A stretch of 42,835 nt of DNA from Pontibacter harenae (GTDB lineage: Bacteria > Bacteroidota > Bacteroidia > Cytophagales > Hymenobacteraceae): contig NZ_JAJJWH010000038.1 in NCBI RefSeq assembly GCF_020907245.1, positions 344-43,178 on the forward strand. The letters are read 5' to 3'. Below the pieces are notes generated by a model. That model worked only from the letters and a program-made list of their open reading frames with translations. It made no database searches and was not told the origin of the DNA. Shown piece after piece: positions 16,341 to 25,227 of this stretch (positions within the stretch are counted from its first letter, which is position 1; each line of letters starts with the position of its first letter). The position numbers were made by a program, and so were the translations under genes.

Positions 16341-18167
16341 ATGAAAATCTATTTCCGCATATTAGCGTTTGCTAAACCTTACAGCCGATTTGTACCACCT
16401 TATGCTATTCTAGCTGTGCTGGCAGTGGTTTTTGGCTTAGTAAACTTTTCATTGCTTATCCCTTTGCTAACGGTACTGTTTAACGAGGCGGCTGAGCAAC
16501 CTCAACTTGTTAAACCAGAACCCGCCCTTACCATTGATTACCTGACAGACCTTTTCAACTATAAATTTTACAGCATTCGGCAAGAAGAGGGTCCTTTGGG
16601 TGCTTTACGCTATGTGTGCCTTATTATAGTTGTGTCCGTGTTCTTCTCAAACGTGTTTAAGTACCTCTCGCAGCGCGTCATGACCTCCATGCGAACGTAT
16701 GTGGTGCGGAACCTGCGAAGAGCTCTATTTGAAAAGATTTCTACATTGCACGTTGGCTACTTTAATAACCAACGCAAAGGCGATCTACTCTCAAGCCTCT
16801 CTAACGATGTAAATGAGATTGAAAACTCTGTTGTCAGCTCTGTTCAGGTGGTGTTTCGGGAGCCACTTATGCTGATCGGGTATATGGTAGTGCTGTTTAT
16901 GATCTCTGCCAAACTTACTCTTTTCACGCTGCTCGTGCTGCCTATATCTGGTTCTGTCATAGCTTTCATATCACGCAAGCTTCGCCGTGATGCCAAAAAG
17001 GGGCAATCGCTGCTAGGCAATATCTTAAGCGTAATGGAAGAGACTATTTCAGGCAACCGTATTGTAAAAGCTTTCAACGCGCAGGCTTATGTACAAAAGA
17101 AATTTAATAATGAAAACGAACACTACCGCCGTGTGCTAAGCTCTGTCTGGAACAAGCGCGAACTGGCTTCTCCTGTATCTGAGTTTCTGGGCATATGCGT
17201 GGTAGTTGGTGTATTGCTTTATGGTGGGCAGCTGATTTTAGAGAACCAATCCGATTTACAAGCTGCCGAATTTATCACGTTTATAGCAGTTTACTCGCAG
17301 GTGTTGGTGCCAGCTAAAAATATTTCCAACGCCATGACGAACATCCAGCGTGGTATAGCCTCTGGCGAACGCATTCTCCTGATCATCGATCAACCTAATA
17401 TTATAGAAGAAATACCTAATGCCGTACCTTATCCTGCTTTTAAAACAGGTATAGAGTACAGAAATGTGGGGTTCAGCTATGGCTCCGATAAAGTATTAGA
17501 TAATGTATCTTTCACCGTACCCAAAGGACATGTTATTGCCTTGGTAGGCCAATCTGGCTCTGGCAAATCTACCTTAGCCGATTTATTACCGCGCTTTTAC
17601 GATGTGGTAGAGGGGCAGATTCTTATGGATGGGATTGATATCCGTGATATGAAAATCGAGGATTTGCGCAGCCATATGGGTATTGTAACGCAGGAATCTA
17701 TCTTATTTAATGATACCATCTTCAACAATATCGCTTTTAACAAAACCGACGCAACGGAAGAAGAGGTAATAACTGCCGCTAAGATTGCCAATGCCCATGA
17801 GTTTATCATGCAGTCGCCAGAAGGGTACCAGACCATGATTGGCGACAGGGGTAGCAGGCTTTCGGGAGGGCAACGGCAGCGCCTGAACATTGCTCGGGCT
17901 ATACTTAAAAATCCACCTATTCTTATTTTGGATGAAGCTACATCAGCTTTAGATACTGAGTCGGAGAAGCTGGTGCAAGAGGCGCTTACAAATTTAATGC
18001 GTAACCGTACATCAATTGTGATCGCGCATCGCCTAAGCACCATTCAGCATGCAGATGAAATATTAGTGATGCAGCAAGGCAAAATAATGGAAAGAGGCAC
18101 CCATGAAGAACTCTTACACACTAGTGGGCATTATGCCAAATTATCACAAATGCAGCTAACTCCTTAA
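16341..18167 (+). CDS. ABC exporter, fused permease-ATPase (MsbA-like)
   Basis: A 608-residue half-transporter: a six-helix membrane domain over about residues 15-340, then a nucleotide-binding domain with Walker A GQSGSGKST (from about 403), signature LSGGQRQR (from about 507), Walker B ILILDEATSALD (Asp531, Glu532) and the H-loop IVIAHRLS. It works as a homodimer. The closest functional analogues are lipid or lipid-A flippases and multidrug exporters. The divergent glycosyltransferase and the downstream gmhA make a lipopolysaccharide or glycolipid substrate reasonable but unproven. Confidence 0.9.
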   Translation: MKIYFRILAFAKPYSRFVPPYAILAVLAVVFGLVNFSLLIPLLTVLFNEAAEQPQLVKPEPALTIDYLTDLFNYKFYSIRQEEGPLGALRYVCLIIVVSVFFSNVFKYLSQRVMTSMRTYVVRNLRRALFEKISTLHVGYFNNQRKGDLLSSLSNDVNEIENSVVSSVQVVFREPLMLIGYMVVLFMISAKLTLFTLLVLPISGSVIAFISRKLRRDAKKGQSLLGNILSVMEETISGNRIVKAFNAQAYVQKKFNNENEHYRRVLSSVWNKRELASPVSEFLGICVVVGVLLYGGQLILENQSDLQAAEFITFIAVYSQVLVPAKNISNAMTNIQRGIASGERILLIIDQPNIIEEIPNAVPYPAFKTGIEYRNVGFSYGSDKVLDNVSFTVPKGHVIALVGQSGSGKSTLADLLPRFYDVVEGQILMDGIDIRDMKIEDLRSHMGIVTQESILFNDTIFNNIAFNKTDATEEEVITAAKIANAHEFIMQSPEGYQTMIGDRGSRLSGGQRQRLNIARAILKNPPILILDEATSALDTESEKLVQEALTNLMRNRTSIVIAHRLSTIQHADEILVMQQGKIMERGTHEELLHTSGHYAKLSQMQLTP

Positions 18168-18296
18168 GTTTTTATTGTAGTTTTTACAGCAATCACTGTG
18201 TTATATACAGGAATACAATGTACCATTTCGGAATAATCATATTATTTTTTTAGTTTTATCCGAAGTAGATTTAATTGTTAACCTCGCTATAACAGC

Positions 18297-18635
18297 ATGA
18301 AAGCACTAAAAACTATCTTTGATTTAGTGGTTCTAGGCTATATCGTATTTACGGTTCTTCTTTTAACCACAATCCTTAACGAGAATACTATTTTCAATAT
18401 CTCCTCCGAAGAGCAGGTGTTGTTACTTTATAAAATATTAGGCGCCGTAGGTGCGTGTATTATGCTGGCAAGGCTGTTGGTAAACAACATGTACATCGCC
18501 TCGCTTAAGCATGACCAGTATCGGGCAAATTTAAAAATTAACGGACTTAAGGCCGATCTGTACGAAAAGCGCCAAGAGTTCAGGTACACAAGACCTAGAC
18601 AAGCCAAAGCCCAGGAAGCCGAGGTTTCCAATTAA
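18297..18635 (+). CDS. Small membrane protein of unknown function
   Basis: A 112-residue protein with two predicted transmembrane helices (about residues 7-28 and 42-64) and a basic, coiled-coil-like C-terminal tail (residues 75-110, rich in K, R, E and Q). I do not recognise a family. It lies 129 nt after the exporter gene and 6 nt before gmhA, so it is likely cotranslated with gmhA. Its topology suggests the tail is cytoplasmic. Confidence 0.65.
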   Translation: MKALKTIFDLVVLGYIVFTVLLLTTILNENTIFNISSEEQVLLLYKILGAVGACIMLARLLVNNMYIASLKHDQYRANLKINGLKADLYEKRQEFRYTRPRQAKAQEAEVSN

Positions 18636-18641
18636 CAGAAC

Positions 18642-19220
18642 ATGATTTCAACCATACTTGCAGAGTTAGTAGAGGCACAGAAAACACTCGCCGCCTTTAT
18701 CTCTGACACAAATAACATAGCTGCCGTAGAGCAGGCTGCCAATTTAATGGCTTCATCTATAGAAGGTGGTGGCAAAATAATTTCCTGCGGCAACGGCGGC
18801 TCTATGTGCGATGCCATGCACTTTGCCGAAGAGCTTACTGGCCGCTACCGCGATGACCGCAAAGCGTTGCCAGCCATTGCCATTTCCGATGCCAGCCACA
18901 TAAGCTGCGTAACGAACGACTACGGCTACGATGTTGTTTTTTCGCGCTATTTGGAGGCTTTGGGTAATAAAGGTGATGTGCTGCTAGCCATTAGCACCAG
19001 CGGCAACTCGGGCAATGTGCTTAAAGCTGCCGAAACAGCTAAGGCTAAAGGCATGAAAGTAGTGGGCCTTACGGGTAAAGACGGTGGTAAGCTAGCGCCT
19101 CTTTGCGATGTTGAAATTCGGGTGCCTCACAAGGGGTATGCCGATCGTGTGCAGGAAGTCCATATTAAGGTAATTCATATTCTGATAATGCTGCTGGAGC
19201 AGCAACTTTGCAAAGAGTAA
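18642..19220 (+). CDS. gmhA: Phosphoheptose isomerase-like SIS-domain protein
   Basis: Sedoheptulose-7-phosphate isomerase makes D-glycero-manno-heptose 7-phosphate, the first step to ADP-heptose for lipopolysaccharide. The 192-residue length fits, and the block [20 protein letters not shown] (about residues 47-66) holds the active-site Ser and the His and Glu expected for Gmh[13 protein letters not shown] near residues 127-138 is the second phosphate-binding loop, and [12 protein letters not shown] near 170-181 carries the C-terminal His/Glu helix. No hldE or hldD gene is nearby. It starts 6 nt after a small membrane protein gene. Confidence 0.9.
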   Translation: MISTILAELVEAQKTLAAFISDTNNIAAVEQAANLMASSIEGGGKIISCGNGGSMCDAMHFAEELTGRYRDDRKALPAIAISDASHISCVTNDYGYDVVFSRYLEALGNKGDVLLAISTSGNSGNVLKAAETAKAKGMKVVGLTGKDGGKLAPLCDVEIRVPHKGYADRVQEVHIKVIHILIMLLEQQLCKE

Positions 19221-19262
19221 AAGTAGAAGTATAAATTGCCCCTGAAGTAAGAGGAACGTATA

Positions 19263-19298
19263 GTTAAGCAATGCCATCTGGTGTTGCTTAACTTGTTT
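19263..19298 (+). terminator. Hairpin terminator after gmhA
   Basis: Perfect 9-bp arms (19263-19271 and 19284-19292) around a 12-nt loop are followed by TTGTTTTA. It lies 43 nt after the gmhA stop and ends a few nucleotides before the lipoprotein ATG at 19302, which argues against the GTG at 19281 as a start because that codon lies inside the hairpin. Confidence 0.6.
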
Positions 19299-19301
19299 TA
19301 T

Positions 19302-19931
19302 ATGAAAGGTGCTTTCCTGTACTTGATGTTTGCTCTTACGCTATTCTCCTGCCAGCGCAACGGTACGGCAGAAAACAATGTACCAGAATCAGGAACTACT
19401 GCCCCTGCCCCACCTGATTCTGCCTATCTGATAGTTCCTGGAAACAGGGTTGGGCATGTGCAACTAGGCATCCCAAGCAATGATGAGCTAAAGAGCATGC
19501 TGGGCAAAGCAGATAGCAGCAATGCTGCCATGGGCAAAGCGCTCATGTTCTGGCTAAGCACAAGTGGCAGCGGAGCACAAGATTATCTTACCGTATACAC
19601 AACTGCAGATTTTAGCGGTGCCAACGAAGGTCAGCATATAGTAGAGCAGGTGCAGGTTACTTCTCCGAAGTTTCGGACAGAAGGCCAAATTGGAACAGGT
19701 AAAGCATTTGCGCAGATCAGGCAACAGTTCCCCCGATTGCAGCCGCTAGCTTACTACACCAACTCCAATAAGCAACAGGTATACCTTTACGATGATGTAC
19801 AACTAGGCATTACTTTTGAAATAACACTGCCCGACAGCACCTGCAATGCCATCACCATACACCAAAAAGGAGAAGATGTAACCGAAACCTACCTGCCACT
19901 GCACCCTAATATAGTTAAGCTGCCAGAGTAG
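19302..19931 (+). CDS. Predicted lipoprotein of unknown function
   Basis: About 209 residues from MKGAFLYLMFALTLFSCQR, a signal peptide ending in a lipobox (LFSC, Cys17), so it should be lipidated and anchored to the inner or outer membrane. A Ser/Thr/Pro-rich linker (about residues 20-45) follows, then a compact globular part beginning GNRVGHVQLGIPSNDELKSMLGKADSS. No catalytic motif is evident. The start at 19302 is chosen over an in-frame GTG at 19281 because of the lipobox distance and the hairpin. It is convergent with the histidine kinase gene, only 3 nt separating the stop codons. Confidence 0.8.
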   Translation: MKGAFLYLMFALTLFSCQRNGTAENNVPESGTTAPAPPDSAYLIVPGNRVGHVQLGIPSNDELKSMLGKADSSNAAMGKALMFWLSTSGSGAQDYLTVYTTADFSGANEGQHIVEQVQVTSPKFRTEGQIGTGKAFAQIRQQFPRLQPLAYYTNSNKQQVYLYDDVQLGITFEITLPDSTCNAITIHQKGEDVTETYLPLHPNIVKLPE

Positions 19932-19934
19932 TGC

Positions 19935-22127
19935 CTATAGCTGTTTGCCAGCAGGTAAGTAAACAATAAAGGCACTCCCTTTTCCTAACTCACTCTCCAC
20001 TTCTATTCTTCCACCTGCGTTCTCTACTATGCGTTTTACAATATATAAGCCAACTCCCGATCCCTCAACATGGTCGTGCAGGCGCTTAAACATAACAAAC
20101 AACTGGTCTGCCTGAGACATATCAACGCCTAACCCGTTGTCTTCTACCCGCAACAATACCTCCTTCTCTGCCTCCAGGTATTTTACACTTACCTTCACCT
20201 CAACTGGCCTGTCTAACGACCTATACTTAATGCCATTGGAGATCAGGTTATAAAGTATGCTTCTGAAGTTTTTTCTGGAAAATCGAACAGTATCAAGAGC
20301 TGAAAAATCTGATGTGATGGTAGCTCCAGCATTCGCTATAGTATCGCGGATAGACTCCTTTATGTCTGCCAGCAGTTCATTCAGGTCTAGTTGCTCCTCT
20401 TCCTCCTCTATGTTCTTCTGCGTTTTAGATATCTCGGTAAGCTCTGCAATGGTTCTTTTAAAACGACCGATGGCCACATCCATGTATTCCAGCAAACGTG
20501 TTACTGATACCTCCTTCAGCGCAAGTTCATCTTTTAAGGCAAGCAACAGGCCCTCCAAATTCGCAATAGGAGCTCGTAAATCGTGAGAGGCTGTATAAAC
20601 GAAGTTATCCAGGTCTGCATTCGTTTTCATCAGCTCTTTGTTTTTAGACGAAAGTTCGCTGTTGATTACTGTTAGTTGCTCCTGAGCCTTCACCAGGTTC
20701 TCGATGGCCAAACGCTGCTCGTGCACATCGGTACAGGTACCAAACCACTTCAGCAGTTCCCCGTCTTGTGTTACTAAAGGCACAGCTCTTGCCAAAAACC
20801 ATCTATAAGTACCATCTTTAGCTTTTATTTTAAAGTAGTTCTCATAATCGGCACCACTCTCTAACGACGCTTTCCAAACTTTGAAAGCCGCATCACGGTC
20901 ATCCTCATGCACAGCTTTAAGCCAAAGGTCACCAATTCCCTCAACGGCAATTTTCCCCGTGTACTCCTCCCAGCGACGGTTTATGTAATCAATATCTCCG
21001 CCAGGGTTAGCAGTCCAGGCTATTTGCGGCATCGCCTCCAATATCAGGCGCAACTTCTCTGCCGACTCTAACAGCTCCTGCTCCGCCTTCTTTTCCTCAG
21101 TTACATCACGCACTTCTATGACAGTACCCACAGGTACGCCATTTTCTTTTATCGGGCTGGCAGCACAGGAAACAGGAAAGAAGGTGCCGTCTTTTCGGAT
21201 AAATACATCCTGGTGCGCACGCACATCGCTATTTTGTGGCAGTGCTCTGTCTATTGGGCATTCGTGCAAAGGATAGTGACTGCCATCGGGCCTTGTATGG
21301 TGTATAATATCATGCAGAGGCTTATTCGCAAGCTCTTCTAAGGTAAAGCCTGTCATAGCCACAGCGGCAGGATTCATGAAGGTACACTCTCCAAATTCGT
21401 TCATCATAAAAAGTGCGCCTGTGGCATTATCTGTAATAATGCGATTCAGATAGTTCTGATACTCCAGTTCTGCAGTTCGCCTTTTCACACGTTCATCCAG
21501 CTCTTTATTAAGCTGCAGAAGTTCTGCGTTAGAATTACGAAGTTCGTCCTCAAAAGACTTCCGCTCATGAAGTATTCTGTTCCATTCTATAGCAGTTCCA
21601 GCTAACCCAGCAGATATTTCCAGAAGTTCCACTTCAGTTTGAGTAGGTCTGCGGACACTCGTGTAGTACATGGCAAAAGTCCCGAGCACGCCTCCATCTG
21701 TAGACGACATAATGGGATGCGACCAGCAAGCTTTAAGGCCAAACTCCAGCGCGAACTGGAAATTCTCCCACAACTTGTCATGTTCTATATCTTCCACTAT
21801 AACCAGCTTGCCTAAATAGGCAGCTGTGCCACAGGAGCCTGAAGTTGCCCCTACTTTAAGGCCGTCAACAACTTCAGAATATGCTTTGTCTAAACTTGGG
21901 GCACTGGCATGGTGCAATGTACGGCCACTGTTATGCAGCAGCAGTATAGAGCCTTTCATATCAGGGCTTACCTCTTGTATCATCAAAATAAGGCTATCCA
22001 ACACTGCTTCTAAAGCCGCACCTCGCATTAGCTGTTGCCTTACACTTTGCTGCGCCCTATTAAAAACGGTTAAGATATTTTTATCCGTCTGTTCGACGTT
22101 CTGAACTGGCTTTACTTCTGCCTCCAT
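19935..22127 (-). CDS. Soluble sensor histidine kinase (GAF-PAS-PAS-HisKA-HATPase)
   Basis: A 730-residue kinase with no transmembrane segment, so it senses an intracellular signal. In order: an N-terminal GAF domain (about 20-185), a coiled coil (190-225), two PAS domains (about 226-350 and 355-480), another coiled coil, the dimerisation/phosphoacceptor domain with His515 in SHDLRAP, and an HATPase domain (about 615-728) with N-box ILYNLISNGIKY, G1 VEDNGLGVD and G2 GSGVGLYIVKRI. All kinase motifs are intact. No response regulator lies next to it, so its partner is elsewhere. Divergent from comM across 270 bp. Confidence 0.93.
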   Translation of the reverse strand: MEAEVKPVQNVEQTDKNILTVFNRAQQSVRQQLMRGAALEAVLDSLILMIQEVSPDMKGSILLLHNSGRTLHHASAPSLDKAYSEVVDGLKVGATSGSCGTAAYLGKLVIVEDIEHDKLWENFQFALEFGLKACWSHPIMSSTDGGVLGTFAMYYTSVRRPTQTEVELLEISAGLAGTAIEWNRILHERKSFEDELRNSNAELLQLNKELDERVKRRTAELEYQNYLNRIITDNATGALFMMNEFGECTFMNPAAVAMTGFTLEELANKPLHDIIHHTRPDGSHYPLHECPIDRALPQNSDVRAHQDVFIRKDGTFFPVSCAASPIKENGVPVGTVIEVRDVTEEKKAEQELLESAEKLRLILEAMPQIAWTANPGGDIDYINRRWEEYTGKIAVEGIGDLWLKAVHEDDRDAAFKVWKASLESGADYENYFKIKAKDGTYRWFLARAVPLVTQDGELLKWFGTCTDVHEQRLAIENLVKAQEQLTVINSELSSKNKELMKTNADLDNFVYTASHDLRAPIANLEGLLLALKDELALKEVSVTRLLEYMDVAIGRFKRTIAELTEISKTQKNIEEEEEQLDLNELLADIKESIRDTIANAGATITSDFSALDTVRFSRKNFRSILYNLISNGIKYRSLDRPVEVKVSVKYLEAEKEVLLRVEDNGLGVDMSQADQLFVMFKRLHDHVEGSGVGLYIVKRIVENAGGRIEVESELGKGSAFIVYLPAGKQL

Positions 22128-22397
22128 TTATATGATTTTGTAAGCTAATATCAGTGTATTTTGCCTATCTGTTGCTATACATAGCTTTAAGCAAGAGATT
22201 TTTTTTGGCGATTTTTAGTCGAAGCTATGCTTACGCACCTGCTAGGGCAACTGTTCGGTTTGTAAGTACGCTTTCTTAAGCTGAAAGATTAAACTTAATT
22301 TGCACTCTATAAAGTATGTGGCACTCAAGAACTTTGTTGCAAAATATAATGTTTCCGCACCAATATACTTTAGCCTTATTGCATAAAAATATTCACG

Positions 22398-23936
22398 ATG
22401 CTTATTAAAACGTATGGCAGTGCCGTTCAGGGTGTTAACGCCTATACCATTACTGTAGAAGTAAACGTATCTGCTGGCACCAAATATTTCCTGGTTGGCT
22501 TACCCGATAATGCTGTAAAAGAGGGCGAACAACGGATAGAGTCGGCACTAAAGCAGTATAACTACAAAATGCCACGGCAGAAAGTGGTGATCAACATGGC
22601 TCCCGCCGACATCAGGAAAGAAGGCTCTTCTTACGATTTAACCATAGCCATGGGTGTGCTGGCAGCATCGGGCCAGATCGCAACCGACAAGATTTCGCAG
22701 TACATGATTATGGGAGAACTATCGTTGGATGGTTCTCTAAGACCAGTAAAAGGTGTATTGCCCATTGCCATCCAGGCACGGAAAGAAGGTTTCAAAGGTT
22801 TTATACTTCCAGCCCAGAATGCTTCGGAAGCAGCCATTGTTAATAACCTGGATGTTATTCCAGTTAACAACATTATGGAGGCCATAGAGTTTCTGGATGG
22901 GAAACGAGAAATACAGGCGTTGGTAATTGATACCCGCGAAATGTTCCAAAGCAATGTAGACCAGTATGCCGCCGACTTTGCCGATGTGCAGGGGCAGGAG
23001 AATATTAAACGTGCTCTGGAGATTGCAGCAGCTGGTGGCCATAATGTGATTATGATTGGCCCTCCTGGGGCAGGCAAAACCATGCTGGCTAAACGATTGC
23101 CGTCTATCCTGCCGCCCCTTTCTATGCAGGAAGCCCTGGAAACAACCAAAATACACTCTGTGGCTGGTAAGCTGGGAGAAGCTGCCTCTCTACTGAACAC
23201 GCGCCCTTACCGCTCGCCGCACCATACTATATCGGATGTAGCCTTGGTAGGAGGCGGTGGCATTCCGCAACCTGGCGAAATATCGCTATCGCATAACGGT
23301 GTACTGTTTTTGGATGAGTTGCCAGAGTTTAAGCGTACTGTGCTGGAGGTGATGCGGCAGCCCTTAGAAGAGCGGCGGGTAACCATCTCTAGGGCCAGAA
23401 CTACCATAGATTTCCCCGCAAACTTCATGCTGATTGCCAGTATGAACCCGTGCCCCTGTGGCTACTACAATCATCCAGAGAAAGAATGTGTTTGCGGACC
23501 AGGCGTGGTACAGCGCTACCTGAACAAGGTGAGTGGCCCTTTACTAGACCGCATAGACCTGCATGTGGAGGTAACGCCTGTTACCTTTGATGAAATGACA
23601 GCCACACGCAAAGCAGAAGAAAGCAGCAAAGTGCGTGAGCGTGTAGTACAGGCAAGAGAACTGCAAACAGAACGTTTCAAAGAAACACCTCAGATACATT
23701 CCAATGCCATGATGCCATCGCAAATGGTGAAGGAAATCTGCCACATAAACGAAGCTGGCAGAACACTTCTTAAAACAGCCATGGAACGTTTAGGCCTTTC
23801 TGCCCGCGCCTACGACAGGATATTAAAAGTAAGCCGTACCATAGCCGACTTGGCAGGTAGTCCAGAAATAAAAATTGAACATTTAGCAGAAGCTATACAA
23901 TACAGAAGCCTAGACAGAGAAGGCTGGGCAGGGTAA
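22398..23936 (+). CDS. YifB/ComM-type Mg-chelatase-like AAA+ ATPase
   Basis: A 512-residue protein: an N-terminal Lon-substrate-like domain (about 1-170, with GLPDNAVKEGEQRIESALKQ), an AAA+ module with Walker A GPPGAGKT (about 217-224), and a C-terminal Mg_chelatase_C region containing ARAYDRILKVSRTIADLAG. CPCGYYNHPEKECVCG supplies the conserved Cys cluster of this family. ComM promotes branch migration during integration of incoming DNA in naturally competent bacteria, so a recombination role is likely, though competence here is unproven. Ends at a strong terminator. Confidence 0.92.
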   Translation: MLIKTYGSAVQGVNAYTITVEVNVSAGTKYFLVGLPDNAVKEGEQRIESALKQYNYKMPRQKVVINMAPADIRKEGSSYDLTIAMGVLAASGQIATDKISQYMIMGELSLDGSLRPVKGVLPIAIQARKEGFKGFILPAQNASEAAIVNNLDVIPVNNIMEAIEFLDGKREIQALVIDTREMFQSNVDQYAADFADVQGQENIKRALEIAAAGGHNVIMIGPPGAGKTMLAKRLPSILPPLSMQEALETTKIHSVAGKLGEAASLLNTRPYRSPHHTISDVALVGGGGIPQPGEISLSHNGVLFLDELPEFKRTVLEVMRQPLEERRVTISRARTTIDFPANFMLIASMNPCPCGYYNHPEKECVCGPGVVQRYLNKVSGPLLDRIDLHVEVTPVTFDEMTATRKAEESSKVRERVVQARELQTERFKETPQIHSNAMMPSQMVKEICHINEAGRTLLKTAMERLGLSARAYDRILKVSRTIADLAGSPEIKIEHLAEAIQYRSLDREGWAG

Positions 23937-23972
23937 ACCCAAGCACCTTAATAATCTTATTAACAATCCCTT

Positions 23973-24012
23973 AACAAGGCTGCAGCTGCAGAAGCTGCAG
24001 CCTTGTTATTTT
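23973..24012 (+). terminator. Terminator after the comM-like gene
   Basis: A perfect 14-bp stem (23973-23986 with 23994-24007) around a 7-nt loop is followed by ATTTTTA. It is very stable. Confidence 0.88.
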
Positions 24013-24165
24013 TATAGCTATGCATCTATATAGCAAATTCGTGCTGACAAATACAAATTATGTTTTATGATTTTTCTTATACTTTTAAAATTTTAGCACG
24101 TAATAGCTACAAACAGATTCAATCTGTAAAATATACTTGTAACAATTACACTAAATTAAATTACT

Positions 24166-24741
24166 ATGAAAAAGGGCTTATTATTATTCTTCTTTGCTTT
24201 CATAGCTGCTTTCGCAACGCACGCACAAGGCATCGGCGTAAGAGTAGGAGCTAACTATGCTGGGTTTGAAGGAAACGACGCCGACATGTTTGAAAGAAAA
24301 TTGGGCTTTCATGCAGGTTTATATACAAGCATACCTCTTGTAGATAACTTTCTTTCTGTCAGGCCAGAAGTACTATACTCAATGAAAGGCGCCAAGCTAG
24401 ACGATGCTAATGATGTTAAGCTAAACCTTAGTTATATCGATGTTCCAGTACTTGCTCATGTAAATGCAGGTCCTATTTACTTCGAGGGTGGTCCTCAATT
24501 CTCGGTACGTGTTGGCGAAAACATCAAGGCTGACGATAACACCGTAACTTCAGATTTGGATGGTTTTAGACGCACTAGCTTCGGTTATGCTGCAGGTGTA
24601 GGATTTGCCACCCCGCTCGGTTTAAATATCGGTGTTCGATACAACGGCGACTTCTCTAAACTTTATGACGATAATAACGCAGCTGATGTTCGCAACGGCG
24701 TGTTTTTACTCACTGTAGGCTTTTTGGTAGGCGGCAGATAA
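24166..24741 (+). CDS. Outer-membrane beta-barrel protein, PorT-like (paralogue 1)
   Basis: A 191-residue exported protein: signal peptide MKKGLLLFFFAFIAAFATHAQ, then about eight amphipathic strands. The opening GVRVGANYAGFEG, FHAGLYTSIPLVDNFLSVRP and VLYSMKGA match the neighbour at 25228, and the C-terminal FLLTVGFLVGG is the final strand. The family is the small Bacteroidota barrel group annotated as porin family or PorT; a true channel is not proven. The nonamer AATTACACT lies 13 nt before the start and also near the start of the paralogue at 25228. Confidence 0.85.
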   Translation: MKKGLLLFFFAFIAAFATHAQGIGVRVGANYAGFEGNDADMFERKLGFHAGLYTSIPLVDNFLSVRPEVLYSMKGAKLDDANDVKLNLSYIDVPVLAHVNAGPIYFEGGPQFSVRVGENIKADDNTVTSDLDGFRRTSFGYAAGVGFATPLGLNIGVRYNGDFSKLYDDNNAADVRNGVFLLTVGFLVGGR

Positions 24742-24768
24742 AAACCATTAGTACGAAATTTAAGCTAT

Positions 24769-24812
24769 GAAACGAGGAAGCCTAGGCAACTGCCCAGGCT
24801 TCCTCGTTTTTT
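24769..24812 (+). terminator. Terminator after barrel paralogue 1
   Basis: Arms 24771-24783 and 24796-24808 pair over 13 bp, and the loop itself contains a GGC/GCC pair. It is followed by TTTT (24807-24812). It prevents read-through into paralogue 2. Confidence 0.88.
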
Positions 24813-25227
24813 ACTTCTACCAGTTAAATATATTCACTCACCCGATATTTAAGCAAGCTATATAGCAAATTTCTATAAAATGGCCCGCTTGTTGCTAATG
24901 CACTTGTACATGCATGTACAAGTGTTATCTTAACTGACGGAGAAAGTATTCTTATTCAGGACAGATAATTGCACTAAAATTTTAAATTAAGTAACTGGAC
25001 GGAATTACATTAAACAATATTTAGCACCTGATAAATTGTTGTGAAATGCATGTAGAAAGCTTTTATAGTTGCTTTTTACATCATACCACTCCAATATTTT
25101 TGGACACAGATAATTTAAACTAATTAGGTGCCCTTACTTATTAACAGAAACCTTACACCTTATTCTGTCATGTAAACCGTATACAGATGATGTGTAGACA
25201 TGTTTAACTTAATTACACTTAAAAAAT
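24813..25227. other. Upstream region of barrel paralogue 2
   Basis: About 415 bp without a credible reading frame. It holds the palindrome 24901-24924, the 14-mer 24858-24871 shared with the region before paralogue 1, and the AATTACACT element at 25211-25219 near the start. The length suggests regulated expression of the downstream barrel gene. Confidence 0.5.
24901..24924. promoter_or_regulatory. Perfect 24-bp palindrome, candidate operator
   Basis: CACTTGTACATG is followed immediately by its exact reverse complement, with no spacer, about 300 nt before the paralogue 2 start codon. A perfect, spacerless dyad is typical of a dimeric regulator site. It is not followed by a T run, so it is not a terminator. 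Confidence 0.6.

Noticed and set aside
15911..16375. Plus-strand open frame of 154 residues overlapping the glycosyltransferase start
   Set aside because: It lies mostly antisense to a well-supported GT2 gene and crosses the ABC exporter start; no family-like sequence.
24060..24254. Plus-strand frame overlapping the start of barrel paralogue 1
   Set aside because: Shifted frame over the signal peptide of a convincing exported barrel; low-complexity, not protein-like.
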